From JAPPHY01 sp034423135 (lineage in GTDB: Bacteria; Chloroflexota; Dehalococcoidia; Lucifugimonadales; UBA2985), in NCBI GenBank assembly GCA_034423135.1, contig DAOUJC010000013.1:1-45713 (forward strand): a stretch of 45,713 bases of DNA, given 5' to 3'. This document shows positions 13,771 to 21,543 of this stretch, piece by piece. A program made the translations under genes and the position numbers. Below the pieces are notes generated by a model. That model was not told where the DNA came from, did no database searches, and saw nothing but the letters and a program-made list of their open reading frames with translations. How positions within the stretch are numbered: position 1 is the first letter of the stretch; the number at the start of each line of letters is the position of its first letter.

Positions 13771-15276
13771 CTAGTCGAGATCCGCCTTCAGGCCCTGCGC
13801 CAGCTTGATGTCCTCCGCGTGGTTGACCGTCCAAGAGACCTTGTGCGTCACGGCCTCCAGCAGCCCTGCGGCCGACGGCATCCCGGTACCGCTCCTCTTC
13901 AACCCGCCGAACGGCAGGTGCACCTCTGCGCCGATGGTCGGCAGGTTCACGTATCCAACGCCGAAGTCGCACGCCTCCCGCACTGCGCGAATGGTCCGGT
14001 AGTCACGGCTGCACACGGACAGCGCGAACCCGTACTCGGTGTCGTTGTATATGCGGGCAGCCTCCTCAAGGTCGTCGAAGGGAAGGATGCCCACGTGAGG
14101 CCCGAAGACCTCCTCCCTCAGCACTCTCGCCGTTGGATTGTGCTGCATCGTGTACACGAATGGCCGGACGAAGTACCCGCCGGCGTAATCCCCGTACGCG
14201 AGCCGCCCGCCACCCAGGTGAACCGTGGCTCCCTCACCGCCCGCCAGAGCGCAGTAGTACTCGAACTTCTCGACGGCGGCCTCGCTCACCAGGGGGCCCA
14301 TGAACGTGGCCTCGTCCAGCGGATCGCCGATTCGGATCTTCCGCGCCCGCGCCACGAATGCGTCGACGAATCGGTCGAAGATGCCGCGCTGCACGAGGAT
14401 GCGCTCCGCCGAGACGCACCGCTGGCCGGTGGTTCGGAAGGCCGAGATGACGGCGGCGTTGACGGCCAGGTCGAAGTCCGCGTCATCGAAGATGATCATG
14501 GCGTTCTTGCCGCCCATCTCGCACACGGTGAACTTGCGATAGTCCCTGGCGCACGCCTCCCTGATCCTGGAGCCGACCTCAGCGGAGCCGGTGAACAGCA
14601 CCACGTCCACGTCGGGGTGGGTCGCGAGCGGCCAGCCAGCCTCCTCGCCGTAGCCCTGCACCAGGTTCAGGACTCCCGGCGGAAGCCCCACTTCGTCGAA
14701 GTACTCGGCGATGCGCTGCCCCATCAGAGGCGTCTCCTCCGCGGGCTTGAACACCACCGTGTTGCCCTCGACGAGCGACGGGCAGATCAGCCACAGCGGT
14801 ATGGCGAACGGGAAGTTCCAGGGCGCGATGGCTGCCACCACCCCTTTCGGCTTCCGGTGGACGAACACGTCCTTCTCAGGAATCTCCGACGCCAGCACGT
14901 CACCCCACTCCATGCGCGCCCTGCCAAACCAGTACTGAGCGGCGTGTATGCCCTCCACGATGTCTGCGCGGGCCTCCGCAATGCACTTGCTGGACTCCCT
15001 GCTGAGCAGCTGCGCCAGCTCCTCCTGGTCCCGCTTCACCAGCTGGACGAAGGCATCGAGGTACTCCGCCCGGCGGATCCGCGACTCCCTCTTCCAGCCC
15101 TGGAAGGCGGCGCGGGCTGCGGCCACTGCGTCCTCAACCTCCCGCAACCCCGACCGGGGAAAGACCCCGAGAAGCTCGTCCGTAAACGCCGGGTTCCTGT
15201 CCTCGAATGTCTCCCCGACCGCCGCAGCCCAGCCGCCGCCTATGTAGTTCATTCCCCTCGTGATTGTGGCCAACAT
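13771..15276 (-). CDS. NAD(P)-dependent aldehyde dehydrogenase (P5C/semialdehyde dehydrogenase-like)
   Basis: 501 residues from ATG 15276, which follows GGGGGC; an in-frame extension to 15342 is not family-like. The ALDH motifs are complete: IAPWNFPFAIP (Asn), GNTVVFKPAEETP, LFTGSAEVG (cofactor loop), the general base in CEMGGKNAMII, the catalytic Cys in TTGQRCVSAERI, and EEVFGPHVGILPF. It oxidises an aldehyde to an acid. The closest feel is 1-pyrroline-5-carboxylate or other semialdehyde dehydrogenases, which fits the amidinohydrolase downstream. Transcribed from the promoter at 15347-15376. Confidence 0.9.
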   Translation of the reverse strand: MLATITRGMNYIGGGWAAAVGETFEDRNPAFTDELLGVFPRSGLREVEDAVAAARAAFQGWKRESRIRRAEYLDAFVQLVKRDQEELAQLLSRESSKCIAEARADIVEGIHAAQYWFGRARMEWGDVLASEIPEKDVFVHRKPKGVVAAIAPWNFPFAIPLWLICPSLVEGNTVVFKPAEETPLMGQRIAEYFDEVGLPPGVLNLVQGYGEEAGWPLATHPDVDVVLFTGSAEVGSRIREACARDYRKFTVCEMGGKNAMIIFDDADFDLAVNAAVISAFRTTGQRCVSAERILVQRGIFDRFVDAFVARARKIRIGDPLDEATFMGPLVSEAAVEKFEYYCALAGGEGATVHLGGGRLAYGDYAGGYFVRPFVYTMQHNPTARVLREEVFGPHVGILPFDDLEEAARIYNDTEYGFALSVCSRDYRTIRAVREACDFGVGYVNLPTIGAEVHLPFGGLKRSGTGMPSAAGLLEAVTHKVSWTVNHAEDIKLAQGLKADLD

Positions 15277-15346
15277 TTCCGCCCCCTTTCCCTGCGACGA
15301 CGTTGCTTGCCACTCGCCTGGGCCATTGAATTTCCCACTCAATTGA

Positions 15347-15376
15347 ATTGTACTCCTGCGTTGTGGAATCCGTCAA
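15347..15376 (-). promoter_or_regulatory. Promoter of the aldehyde dehydrogenase operon
   Basis: On the minus strand, TTGACG (plus 15371-15376), an 18-base spacer and TACAAT (plus 15347-15352). Transcription would start near 15340. Confidence 0.6.
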
Positions 15377-15380
15377 AATA

Positions 15381-15468
15381 GTGACGAATATCACGAGTAA
15401 TAACGGCTCATGGGGTTGAGAAGCGCGCAATTGCGTGATGCGCGTCACGAAGTCGTGAATTCTGTCAC
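15381..15468. promoter_or_regulatory. Three CRP/FNR-like palindromes GTGA-N6-TCAC
   Basis: Perfect GTGA-N6-TCAC occurs at 15381-15394, 15435-15448 and 15455-15468. This is the core of the CRP/FNR-superfamily site. The first abuts the -35 of the aldehyde dehydrogenase promoter (centre near -47). The other two have centres exactly 20 bp apart. Three copies in 88 bases is unlikely by chance. Confidence 0.6.
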
Positions 15469-15551
15469 GCGGTGGGAGGGTGGGCAATGCTCAAGGAATT
15501 GCCGACGGCACGCTACAGGTATGAGCTATGGCGATGGGGTGCAAGCCGCAC

Positions 15552-15890
15552 TCACTCATGTTCGAGGACTCCTCCACATCAGGGGCAGGTGTACCAGGAC
15601 ACTGGCACGTCTACAACCGGCTCGGTGATCTCTTCGGCGGACGGCGGCTTGCGATAGCTGAACAGCCCCATACCCGGCTTGCGGCCAGGACGCTTGGGCT
15701 TGCTGCTGCGCTTGCCCTTCGAGAACGGCGCCTCCTGTCGCTTTCCCGCTCGCTTGGCCTCGGCGAGTTCCTTATGCAACTCTTCGTTGGCTGCCGTCAA
15801 CCGTGCGTTCTGCTCTTGAAGCCTCCTCACCAACGCGATAAACTGATCCCGCTCAGAGGGGGACAAGCTTGGGGAACTGCACATAGCCAA
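15552..15890 (-). pseudogene. Remnant of an IS66-family transposase (N-terminal part)
   Basis: Encodes the leucine-zipper/basic N-terminus of IS66-type TnpC: LVRRLQEQNARLTAANEELHKEL, then PFSKGKRSSKPKRPGRKPG, then a zinc-finger start SWYTCP. A TGA at 15579-15581 interrupts CP-x-CGGVLEHE, where CGA (Arg) would restore the usual CPxCGG finger. A second TGA follows 27 bases later (15552-15554). Nothing of the catalytic domain remains and no terminal repeats are seen. Confidence 0.7.
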
Positions 15891-15972
15891 AGTCTAAACC
15901 AGCACCCAGCGCTCGACGCAACCCCTCTACGGGCCACTAAACCGCTAATCAATTGCTTAAAAGAGGTAAGTC

Positions 15973-16440
15973 ATGACCGATCTCGTACCCTCTAAAACTG
16001 CTGATGCCTACTGGATTTTTGCCAGATCCCCGAACCGGAAATTTAAGCAAACCGGCCGCACCGGCAAGTGGCTGCTATTCCCACTGAAAGAAGATCTGGA
16101 CACTGTGTGGCCCAAGATTGCTAAGGCAACCGAGGATGGTCTGCTAGGTATCTCGGCCAAAACCTCGACTGCTATGCCAAACCCAAACAGCACCAGTTCT
16201 AAGGTCGGCCTTATCTGCGTTTACACCTATGATGCCGATGATGTGTCCGATGTTAAAAGAGTCCTAGAGCAGCTCCGTGCCTTGGGTTTCAATGACAGAC
16301 TAAATTACAAAGAGGATGAACAGACTCGCCTAGGGAATTATGCCCGGGACAACCCCGGCGGAATATCGATTTATACTAGCCCGGCTGACTCCCTGGAACT
16401 CATGCACCCTAAAAAATGGGCTGGCCGTCGGCTGGTATAA
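15973..16440 (+). CDS. Bles03/DUF1917-like protein ('putative phosphothreonine lyase domain')
   Basis: 155 residues. The pattern AYWIFARSPN, GRTGKWLLFPLKEDLDTVWPKI, DGLLGISAKTSTA, VGLICVYTYDADDVSDVKRVLEQLRALGF and LNYKEDEQTRLG matches the small prokaryotic relatives of Bles03 (UPF0696), often labelled putative phosphothreonine lyase. Activity in bacteria is unproven. ATG 15973 follows AGAGG. Base composition is close to 50% GC with A/T-ending codons, clearly unlike its neighbours, and it sits beside an IS66 remnant, so recent transfer is likely. Confidence 0.7.
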   Translation: MTDLVPSKTADAYWIFARSPNRKFKQTGRTGKWLLFPLKEDLDTVWPKIAKATEDGLLGISAKTSTAMPNPNSTSSKVGLICVYTYDADDVSDVKRVLEQLRALGFNDRLNYKEDEQTRLGNYARDNPGGISIYTSPADSLELMHPKKWAGRRLV

Positions 16441-16567
16441 CTGAGGTGAGGGAAGCACCAGCTTACCCAGTAATACATAGGGAAAGCAGTGAAGACCGTC
16501 CTGGCACGGAAGTAGACCCTTGTGTAATTCCCGGGGCTATCGCACTTGTATTGCGCCACTCTTGGTC

Positions 16568-16587
16568 ACTCCCGTAGAAGTGGGAGT
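16568..16587. repeat. Dispersed hairpin repeat, diverged copy
   Basis: ACTCCCGT-AGAA-GTGGGAGT: the same family as the copy at 8265, with the stem kept through G-U pairs. Located between the transferred gene and nadE. Confidence 0.55.
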
Positions 16588-16678
16588 CTGAACTCCGGCT
16601 CATCTGTAGCTGAGGCAGATGTTGGAATCCACTCACCCTTGTCTCATCCCACGCTCGTCTGAGCGGAGGGGCGGTGCC

Positions 16679-18418
16679 CTACCCCTGCCGGTAGCGGTTG
16701 ACGATTGGCAGGCGGCGGTCGCGCCCGAACGCGCGAGGCGTGATCTTGACTCCGGGCGGCGCTTGTCGGCGCTTGTACTCGTTGCGGTCCACCATCGCAA
16801 TCACGCGGCCGACCGTCGCCGCATCGATGCCCATCTCCACGATGTCAGCGTAGCTGCGGTCCTGCTCCACGTACGCCTCCAGTATCTGGTCCAGCAGGTC
16901 GTAGGAAGGCAGCGTATCCTGGTCGGTCTGGTCGGGCTTCAACTCCGCGCTGGGCGCCTTGTCCAGCACGCTGTCCGGTATCACGTTGCGAGGCGAGCCG
17001 TGCTCGTTGCGGTACCTGGCCAGCCGGTACACCAGCGTCTTGGGCACGTCCTTGATCACCGAAAAGCCGCCCGCCATGTCGCCATAGAGCGTGGCGTAGC
17101 CCGTGGCGAACTCGCTCTTGTTGCCCGTCGTGAGCACCAGCCAGCCGTGCTTGTTGGACAGGCCCATGAGGATGTTGCCTCGAATACGAGTCTGGAGGTT
17201 CTCCTCCGCCACGTTCGGCTGCGTGCCTCTGAACGGCTCCTCCAGCATGTGCAGCATCGCCTCGAACGCCTCTTCGATGGGGATGGTCAGAAGTTTGATG
17301 CCCAGGTTGCCGGCTACAGCCCTGGCGTCAAGCAGGCTGCCCTCCGACGAGTAGCGCGACGGCATCGCCACGCAGGTTACGTTCTCGCTGCCCAGGGCGT
17401 CGGCGGCGATGGCCGCCGTCAAGCTGGAATCGATGCCGCCGGACAGGCCGATGAGCACCTTGCCGAACCCGCTCTTGCGCACGTAGTCCGCCGTGCCGAG
17501 CACCAGCGCGGAGTACACCTCCGCCAGCGAGTCGAGCGGCTCGGCGATGCAGCAGTCGAGCGGCGGCCTGGCCGGGCCAGGCGTGTGATCGGAGTGATGC
17601 ACGACCTGCGACGCGCCGACGCTGCTCAGGATCGGCCGCTCCTTCCGCGGCCTGGGATCGCGGAGACGATGGTGCAGCACCGCATCCACGTCGAGGTCGG
17701 CCAACACCAGGTCCTCCTCGAACTGCGGGCCGCGCGCCACGATCTCGCCGCCCTGGTCGTACACCATGCTGCCGCCGTCGAAGACCAGCTCGTCCTGGCC
17801 TCCGACAAGGTTGGTGTAGGACACGTACACGCCGTTGTCCGAGGCGCGGGTGGCCACCATCCGCTCGCGGAAGGCCAGCTTGCCCGCGTGGTACGGGCTG
17901 GCGTTGATGTTCAGAATGACCTCTGCGCCCGCATCGCGCTGGACTGCGGATGGGCCGAGGGCGTACCAGATGTCCTCACAGATGTTCACGCCGACGTGGA
18001 CGCCATTGACAACGTACACGGGACACACGGAACCCGCCTTGAAGTAGCGGTCCTCATCGAAGACGCCATAGTTGGGCAGGTACATCTTGTGGTAGACGCC
18101 CAGCAGCTGCCCGTCGTGGGCCACCGCGGCGGCGTTATAGATGTCGCCCTGCAGGTCGACGAAGCCCACCACGACCGTGATGCCGCGTGAGCCGTCCACC
18201 ACGCGCCGCATCGCGTCGATGTTGGCGCGAATGAACGACGGCTTGAAGAGCAGATCCTCGGGCGGATAGCCGGGGATGGCCATCTCAGGGAAGACCACGA
18301 GGTCGGCCTGCTGCGCCCTGGCGCGCTCCACGTACTCAAGGACCTTGGAGGTGTTGCCCTCAAGGTCGCCGACCGTGGTGTTGATCTGGGCCATTGCCAG
18401 ACGCAACTTGCGCACCAT
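16679..18418 (-). CDS. nadE: Glutamine-dependent NAD+ synthetase
   Basis: 579 residues: an N-terminal nitrilase-type glutaminase plus a C-terminal NAD synthase, making NAD from deamido-NAD, ATP and glutamine. Glutaminase triad: Glu in VVFPEMAIPGYPPEDLL, Lys in VYHKMYLPNYGVFDE, Cys in VNICEDIWY. Synthetase: P-loop LIGLSGGIDSSLTAAIA near residue 325, then NLQTRIRGNILMGLSN, TTGNKSEFATGYATLYGDM and the C-terminal APPGVKITPRAFGRDRRLPI. Full length. The promoter region carries a long inverted repeat. Confidence 0.95.
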   Translation of the reverse strand: MVRKLRLAMAQINTTVGDLEGNTSKVLEYVERARAQQADLVVFPEMAIPGYPPEDLLFKPSFIRANIDAMRRVVDGSRGITVVVGFVDLQGDIYNAAAVAHDGQLLGVYHKMYLPNYGVFDEDRYFKAGSVCPVYVVNGVHVGVNICEDIWYALGPSAVQRDAGAEVILNINASPYHAGKLAFRERMVATRASDNGVYVSYTNLVGGQDELVFDGGSMVYDQGGEIVARGPQFEEDLVLADLDVDAVLHHRLRDPRPRKERPILSSVGASQVVHHSDHTPGPARPPLDCCIAEPLDSLAEVYSALVLGTADYVRKSGFGKVLIGLSGGIDSSLTAAIAADALGSENVTCVAMPSRYSSEGSLLDARAVAGNLGIKLLTIPIEEAFEAMLHMLEEPFRGTQPNVAEENLQTRIRGNILMGLSNKHGWLVLTTGNKSEFATGYATLYGDMAGGFSVIKDVPKTLVYRLARYRNEHGSPRNVIPDSVLDKAPSAELKPDQTDQDTLPSYDLLDQILEAYVEQDRSYADIVEMGIDAATVGRVIAMVDRNEYKRRQAPPGVKITPRAFGRDRRLPIVNRYRQG

Positions 18419-18448
18419 GTAGTCTCACCCGCTCGAAATCTGGCACTG

Positions 18449-18487
18449 AGTATAGCACACGGCGCTGGCGGGGAGCGGCGCCGTGTG
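18449..18487 (-). promoter_or_regulatory. nadE promoter with a 10-bp inverted repeat
   Basis: Minus-strand TATACT (plus 18449-18454) is a good -10. Immediately upstream, CACACGGCGC (18456-18465) and GCGCCGTGTG (18478-18487) form a perfect inverted repeat with a 12-base spacer that covers the -35 region. This suggests repressor control of NAD synthesis. Confidence 0.55.
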
Positions 18488-18520
18488 AGAGTGACGGAAG
18501 ACCAACCCCAATACCGGCGA

Positions 18521-18549
18521 TTGTGGCCCACCTGCCCTTTGTGTACAAT
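18521..18549 (+). promoter_or_regulatory. Promoter for the small hypothetical gene
   Basis: TTGTGG (18521-18526), a 17-base spacer and TACAAT (18544-18549), about 95 bases before ATG 18644. Divergent from nadE. Confidence 0.45.
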
Positions 18550-18643
18550 TGCGCAGGCTGACTGCCCCAAGGCTACAGGCTGGGGCAACATCTTCCACGG
18601 CCTTGAATTCCGACCGGTTCGCCTTGAGAGTAGAGAATAAGCA

Positions 18644-18949
18644 ATGTGGGCGTTTGACGAGATCGTGACCCTGCGAGACAGGGACGGCGCCGAGTACGGG
18701 CGCTGTCGCATGCTCGGCTGGGTCAGCAGGGATGACGGCGTAAAGCGGTGGCACGGCGAGCTGATGGGCATCGGCGGGCGGTTCTTCGACTTCGCGCTCG
18801 TGCAGGTGGAGAAGAAGGCGCTGTACATCGAGTGCGAGGACGACGGGGCGACTGCGCGGATACTGCCGCCGACCATGATGGACGCGCAGAGCACGGGCAC
18901 CCGCTGCTTCTTCGAGGGCGTGTGGCCTCCGCCTCGGCCGGTGGGCTAG
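18644..18949 (+). CDS. Hypothetical protein, 101 residues
   Basis: Not recognised. The sequence MWAFDEIVTLRDRDGAEYGRCRMLGWVSRDDGVKRWHGELMGIGG looks like a compact beta-barrel. A strand FALVQVEKKALYIECEDDGATARILPP and a Pro-rich end follow. No signal peptide or membrane helix. Codon use is typical of the genome. Its stop overlaps the stop of the converging methyltransferase gene by 4 bases. Confidence 0.6.
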   Translation: MWAFDEIVTLRDRDGAEYGRCRMLGWVSRDDGVKRWHGELMGIGGRFFDFALVQVEKKALYIECEDDGATARILPPTMMDAQSTGTRCFFEGVWPPPRPVG

Positions 18950-20187
18950 CGCCTCGCCAGAACGACCAGGTTCTCGGTCTTCATTCGCCGGTCCGGCGCA
19001 CCCGTCGCAGGGTTCACCCTGTACGAGAACAGGTTCTTCGAAACGATGGTGTCCACGAGGGTGGCCTCGTGTCGCCAGCCCAGAGCCTCGAAGTGCTCGA
19101 TGAAGATGCGGTCTATCGGGACGGGCCTCGTGCGGATGGTGGCCGGCCCGACGAACAGGAGCATGCGGTTCGATACGTGCTCTTGAAGATTCGTTAGCGT
19201 GCCCAGGACCCCGAAGAAGTACCGCCGGAACAGTCTCGCCATGTGAGGCTCGTGAATCGCACCCAGACAATTGTGGTACGTCTCGGAGCGCACCGGTATC
19301 TCAGGCACGTCCTGGTACGGAAACTCCAGCTTGCCCAACTCTCGCACCCTGGCCTCTGAGTGGCCCAGCCAGAACAGGTCCATCTTGGAGGCTCGTATGT
19401 ACTCCTGCGCCTGCAGGTAGGGCGGCGACGTGATCAGCACCCGGTGCCCGGTCTCCGGCACAGCTGCGAGGCCGTCGACGCCCGCCCTAACGGTGGCGCG
19501 CACAGGCTTGGGGCCGAGCCCGGCGTACTCCTCCTGCGCGGCCATCACGTGCTCCACTCCCGCAAGCACGCGGCGGTAGAACGTCTCGCGCCAATCTCCG
19601 CTCTCCAGCCTGTCCGCCCGCGCTCTTGCAACGTCGGAGCGAGAGAGCTTTTGCCGCTTCTCGTCGTCGTAGGAGAAGTGACGGGTTGCCTTCATGAGCG
19701 GTATGAGCAGCGCCCGCCTAAGGTCTTCGTCCTGCAGGGAGTGGTAGAAGCCCCACGCATTGGCAATCATGGGCAGGAAGGGCTCCGGGTACCAGTAGGC
19801 CGCGTTGGGCCAGTCGGGCACGAAGGGCACGCGATGGGCACGCATCACATCAACCAGCGCAGCGGCATCCACGGCCTGCGGTGGCGCCACTGAGACGTCG
19901 TGGAGCTTCTCCAGAAGCGGGTTCAGGTCCCAAAGCTCGTAGTCATGGCCGTATATGCGCGCCACGGCCCCCGCCGTGCCGTAGCCGGCAAACGGATCGA
20001 TCACGCTCGTGCCGCGAGAGGCGTAGGCCTTCAGCGCATAGGCTATGACCTGCGGGATGAACTTGGCCGGATACTTGTACAGGCCAAACGTGGCGTACGT
20101 GGTGGACGGAATCTCCGGCACAAGGTCGCGGAACACGACCGCGGTCTCCGGGGGTGTCGATTCTATGGCATTTGCGACTTGCGGCAT
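18946..20187 (-). CDS. DNA methyltransferase (N4-cytosine/N6-adenine class), no partner nuclease visible
   Basis: 413 residues. LYKYPAKFIPQVIAYAL precedes the SAM-binding motif I SVIDPFAGYGTAGAVA (near residue 63). The catalytic motif IV is RVLITSPPYLQAQEYIRASKMDLFWLG (near 250); TSPPY points to amino-methylation of a base. The C-terminal half continues with a conserved ENLVVLARR strand. No restriction endonuclease or specificity subunit is adjacent, so this is an orphan or regulatory methylase unless it modifies RNA. Target sequence unknown. Confidence 0.8.
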   Translation of the reverse strand: MPQVANAIESTPPETAVVFRDLVPEIPSTTYATFGLYKYPAKFIPQVIAYALKAYASRGTSVIDPFAGYGTAGAVARIYGHDYELWDLNPLLEKLHDVSVAPPQAVDAAALVDVMRAHRVPFVPDWPNAAYWYPEPFLPMIANAWGFYHSLQDEDLRRALLIPLMKATRHFSYDDEKRQKLSRSDVARARADRLESGDWRETFYRRVLAGVEHVMAAQEEYAGLGPKPVRATVRAGVDGLAAVPETGHRVLITSPPYLQAQEYIRASKMDLFWLGHSEARVRELGKLEFPYQDVPEIPVRSETYHNCLGAIHEPHMARLFRRYFFGVLGTLTNLQEHVSNRMLLFVGPATIRTRPVPIDRIFIEHFEALGWRHEATLVDTIVSKNLFSYRVNPATGAPDRRMKTENLVVLARR

Positions 20188-20400
20188 GAGCGCGCAGCTC
20201 CGGGTGTAGGGCTCGCAGGCAGGGCGAGTCGATTGTGGGATTCTAGCCTACGTCTGCGTCAGGCACAAGCAACCCGTCCGCTTCGCCCATTCAGATTGAC
20301 AGCTATACTCGGCGAACCTAGAATGAGCGTGTCCCAGGCCCCGTGCCGGTGACGGCGTCAGGGTCGGACATGCGCAATGCCAGGGTGAGGAGGCAGCTTC

Positions 20401-20637
20401 ATGGCTACCAAGGCGTACGTGCTCATTGAGACTGCGGTTGGCAAGACTAGGGACGTGCTGACGGCGCTCCGCGAGGTCAACGGCGTGAGGGAGGCGGACG
20501 CGGTCACGGGCGAGTACGACGTGGTGGCCGTCGTCGAGGCGGAGAGCCTGAACGCCATCGGTGACCTGGTCACGGGCAGCATCCACACCATCGGCGGAAT
20601 ACAGCGAACCACAACCTACCTCTCGGTGAGCATGTAG
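20401..20637 (+). CDS. Stand-alone Lrp/AsnC ligand-binding (RAM) domain protein
   Basis: 78 residues, only the RAM domain: ATKAYVLIETAVGKTRDVLTALREVNGV, ADAVTGEYDVVAVVEAESLNAIGDLV, then HTIGGIQRTTTYLSVSM. There is no HTH. ATG 20401 follows GAGGAGG. Stand-alone RAM proteins assemble into rings that bind amino acids and may modulate full-length Lrp proteins, such as the one at 11259. Confidence 0.85.
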   Translation: MATKAYVLIETAVGKTRDVLTALREVNGVREADAVTGEYDVVAVVEAESLNAIGDLVTGSIHTIGGIQRTTTYLSVSM

Positions 20638-20733
20638 CGGGCGCTACGCTCGATGCTCAGAGTCCGGAGCGCTTCCTAGACCAGTGTGGCGTGAAATCGC
20701 GGCCGCGACTGGCACAGGAGCAGCAGTCTCACC

Positions 20734-21078
20734 ATGACCGATCAGTGCATCTTCTGCAGGATTGCGACGGGCAGCATCCCCAGCGAGATGCTTGACCGCG
20801 ACGACACTGCATTCGTAATCCGCGACATCAACCCCAAGGCGGCCACGCACCTGCTCGTGATCCCTCTCGAGCACGTGACGCAGATCGTAAACTTCGAGCC
20901 GGAAAGAGGCAGCCTGCTCGGCCACATGGTGCTGAAGGCGGCAGAGGCGGCACGCCGCGAGGGGATCGCAGAGTCGGGCTACAGGCTGGTCATCAACCAG
21001 GGGCCGGACTCAGGGCAGGAGGTCGATCACCTGCACCTGCACGTGCTGGGGGGCAATCGCCTGGGGGCGATGGGCTGA
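20734..21078 (+). CDS. HIT-family nucleotide hydrolase/transferase
   Basis: 114 residues. CIFCRIATGSIPSEMLDRDDTAFVIRDINPKAATHLLVIPLEHV is the HINT-type N-terminus, and VDHLHLHVLGGNRLG contains the H-x-H-x-H catalytic motif. HINT proteins hydrolyse adenosine phosphoramidates. It begins a same-strand run with DUF971 and the FrnE-like gene. Confidence 0.92.
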   Translation: MTDQCIFCRIATGSIPSEMLDRDDTAFVIRDINPKAATHLLVIPLEHVTQIVNFEPERGSLLGHMVLKAAEAARREGIAESGYRLVINQGPDSGQEVDHLHLHVLGGNRLGAMG

Positions 21079-21144
21079 TGCTGAATCCGGTTGTCGGCCT
21101 GCACTCCGCTCAGCAACGCTGTGTGTTTACGAGGGGGCGGTCTG

Positions 21145-21450
21145 TTGATCCGTGACCTCTGGATCGATGACGACGGCGTCCACATAGAGTGGGACGACGG
21201 CCAACGCTGCTTCTGGCCACACCGCTACCTGCGCGGCCACTGCTGCTGCGCCGGGTGCGTGGAGGAGATGACAGGCCGACGCAGAGTCTCGGAGGACGAC
21301 GTGCGGGAGGACGTCTTCGCGATCGAGTGGATGCCGATAGGCCGCTACGCCGTGCAGTTCCTGTGGAGCGACGCCCACGACTCCGGCATCTACCCGTTCG
21401 AGCTGCTGCGGCGCCTGTGCCACTGCCCGGAGTGCGCCGGGGAAGGGTGA
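21145..21450 (+). CDS. DUF971 (GBBH-like N-terminal domain) protein
   Basis: 101 residues from TTG 21145, preceded by a G-rich GAGGGGGCGG site; an upstream TTG at 21091 adds non-conserved sequence. IRDLWIDDDGVHIEWDDGQRCFWPHRYLRGHCCCAGCVEE, then FAIEWMPIGRYAVQFLWSDAHDSGIYPFELLRRLC, match DUF971. An extra Cys set (CCCAGC and CHCPEC) may bind metal. The family is linked to iron-sulfur handling in some bacteria. About 90 bases upstream of the FrnE-like gene. Confidence 0.8.
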   Translation: MIRDLWIDDDGVHIEWDDGQRCFWPHRYLRGHCCCAGCVEEMTGRRRVSEDDVREDVFAIEWMPIGRYAVQFLWSDAHDSGIYPFELLRRLCHCPECAGEG

Positions 21451-21543
21451 CGCCGGCCCACAGGCGTCGCATGGCGCGTTCGTACAGCATCGTATAGAAT
21501 GGCGAGGCGAGCCATTCGCCGCTTGCCCAAAGGGAGGTGCCCC

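Noticed and set aside
15552..15600. TGA in a CP-TGA-CGG context of the IS66-like frame as a second selenocysteine codon
   Set aside because: A second stop follows 27 bases later and the rest of the transposase is missing. CGA to TGA decay of a normal CPRCGG zinc finger explains it better.
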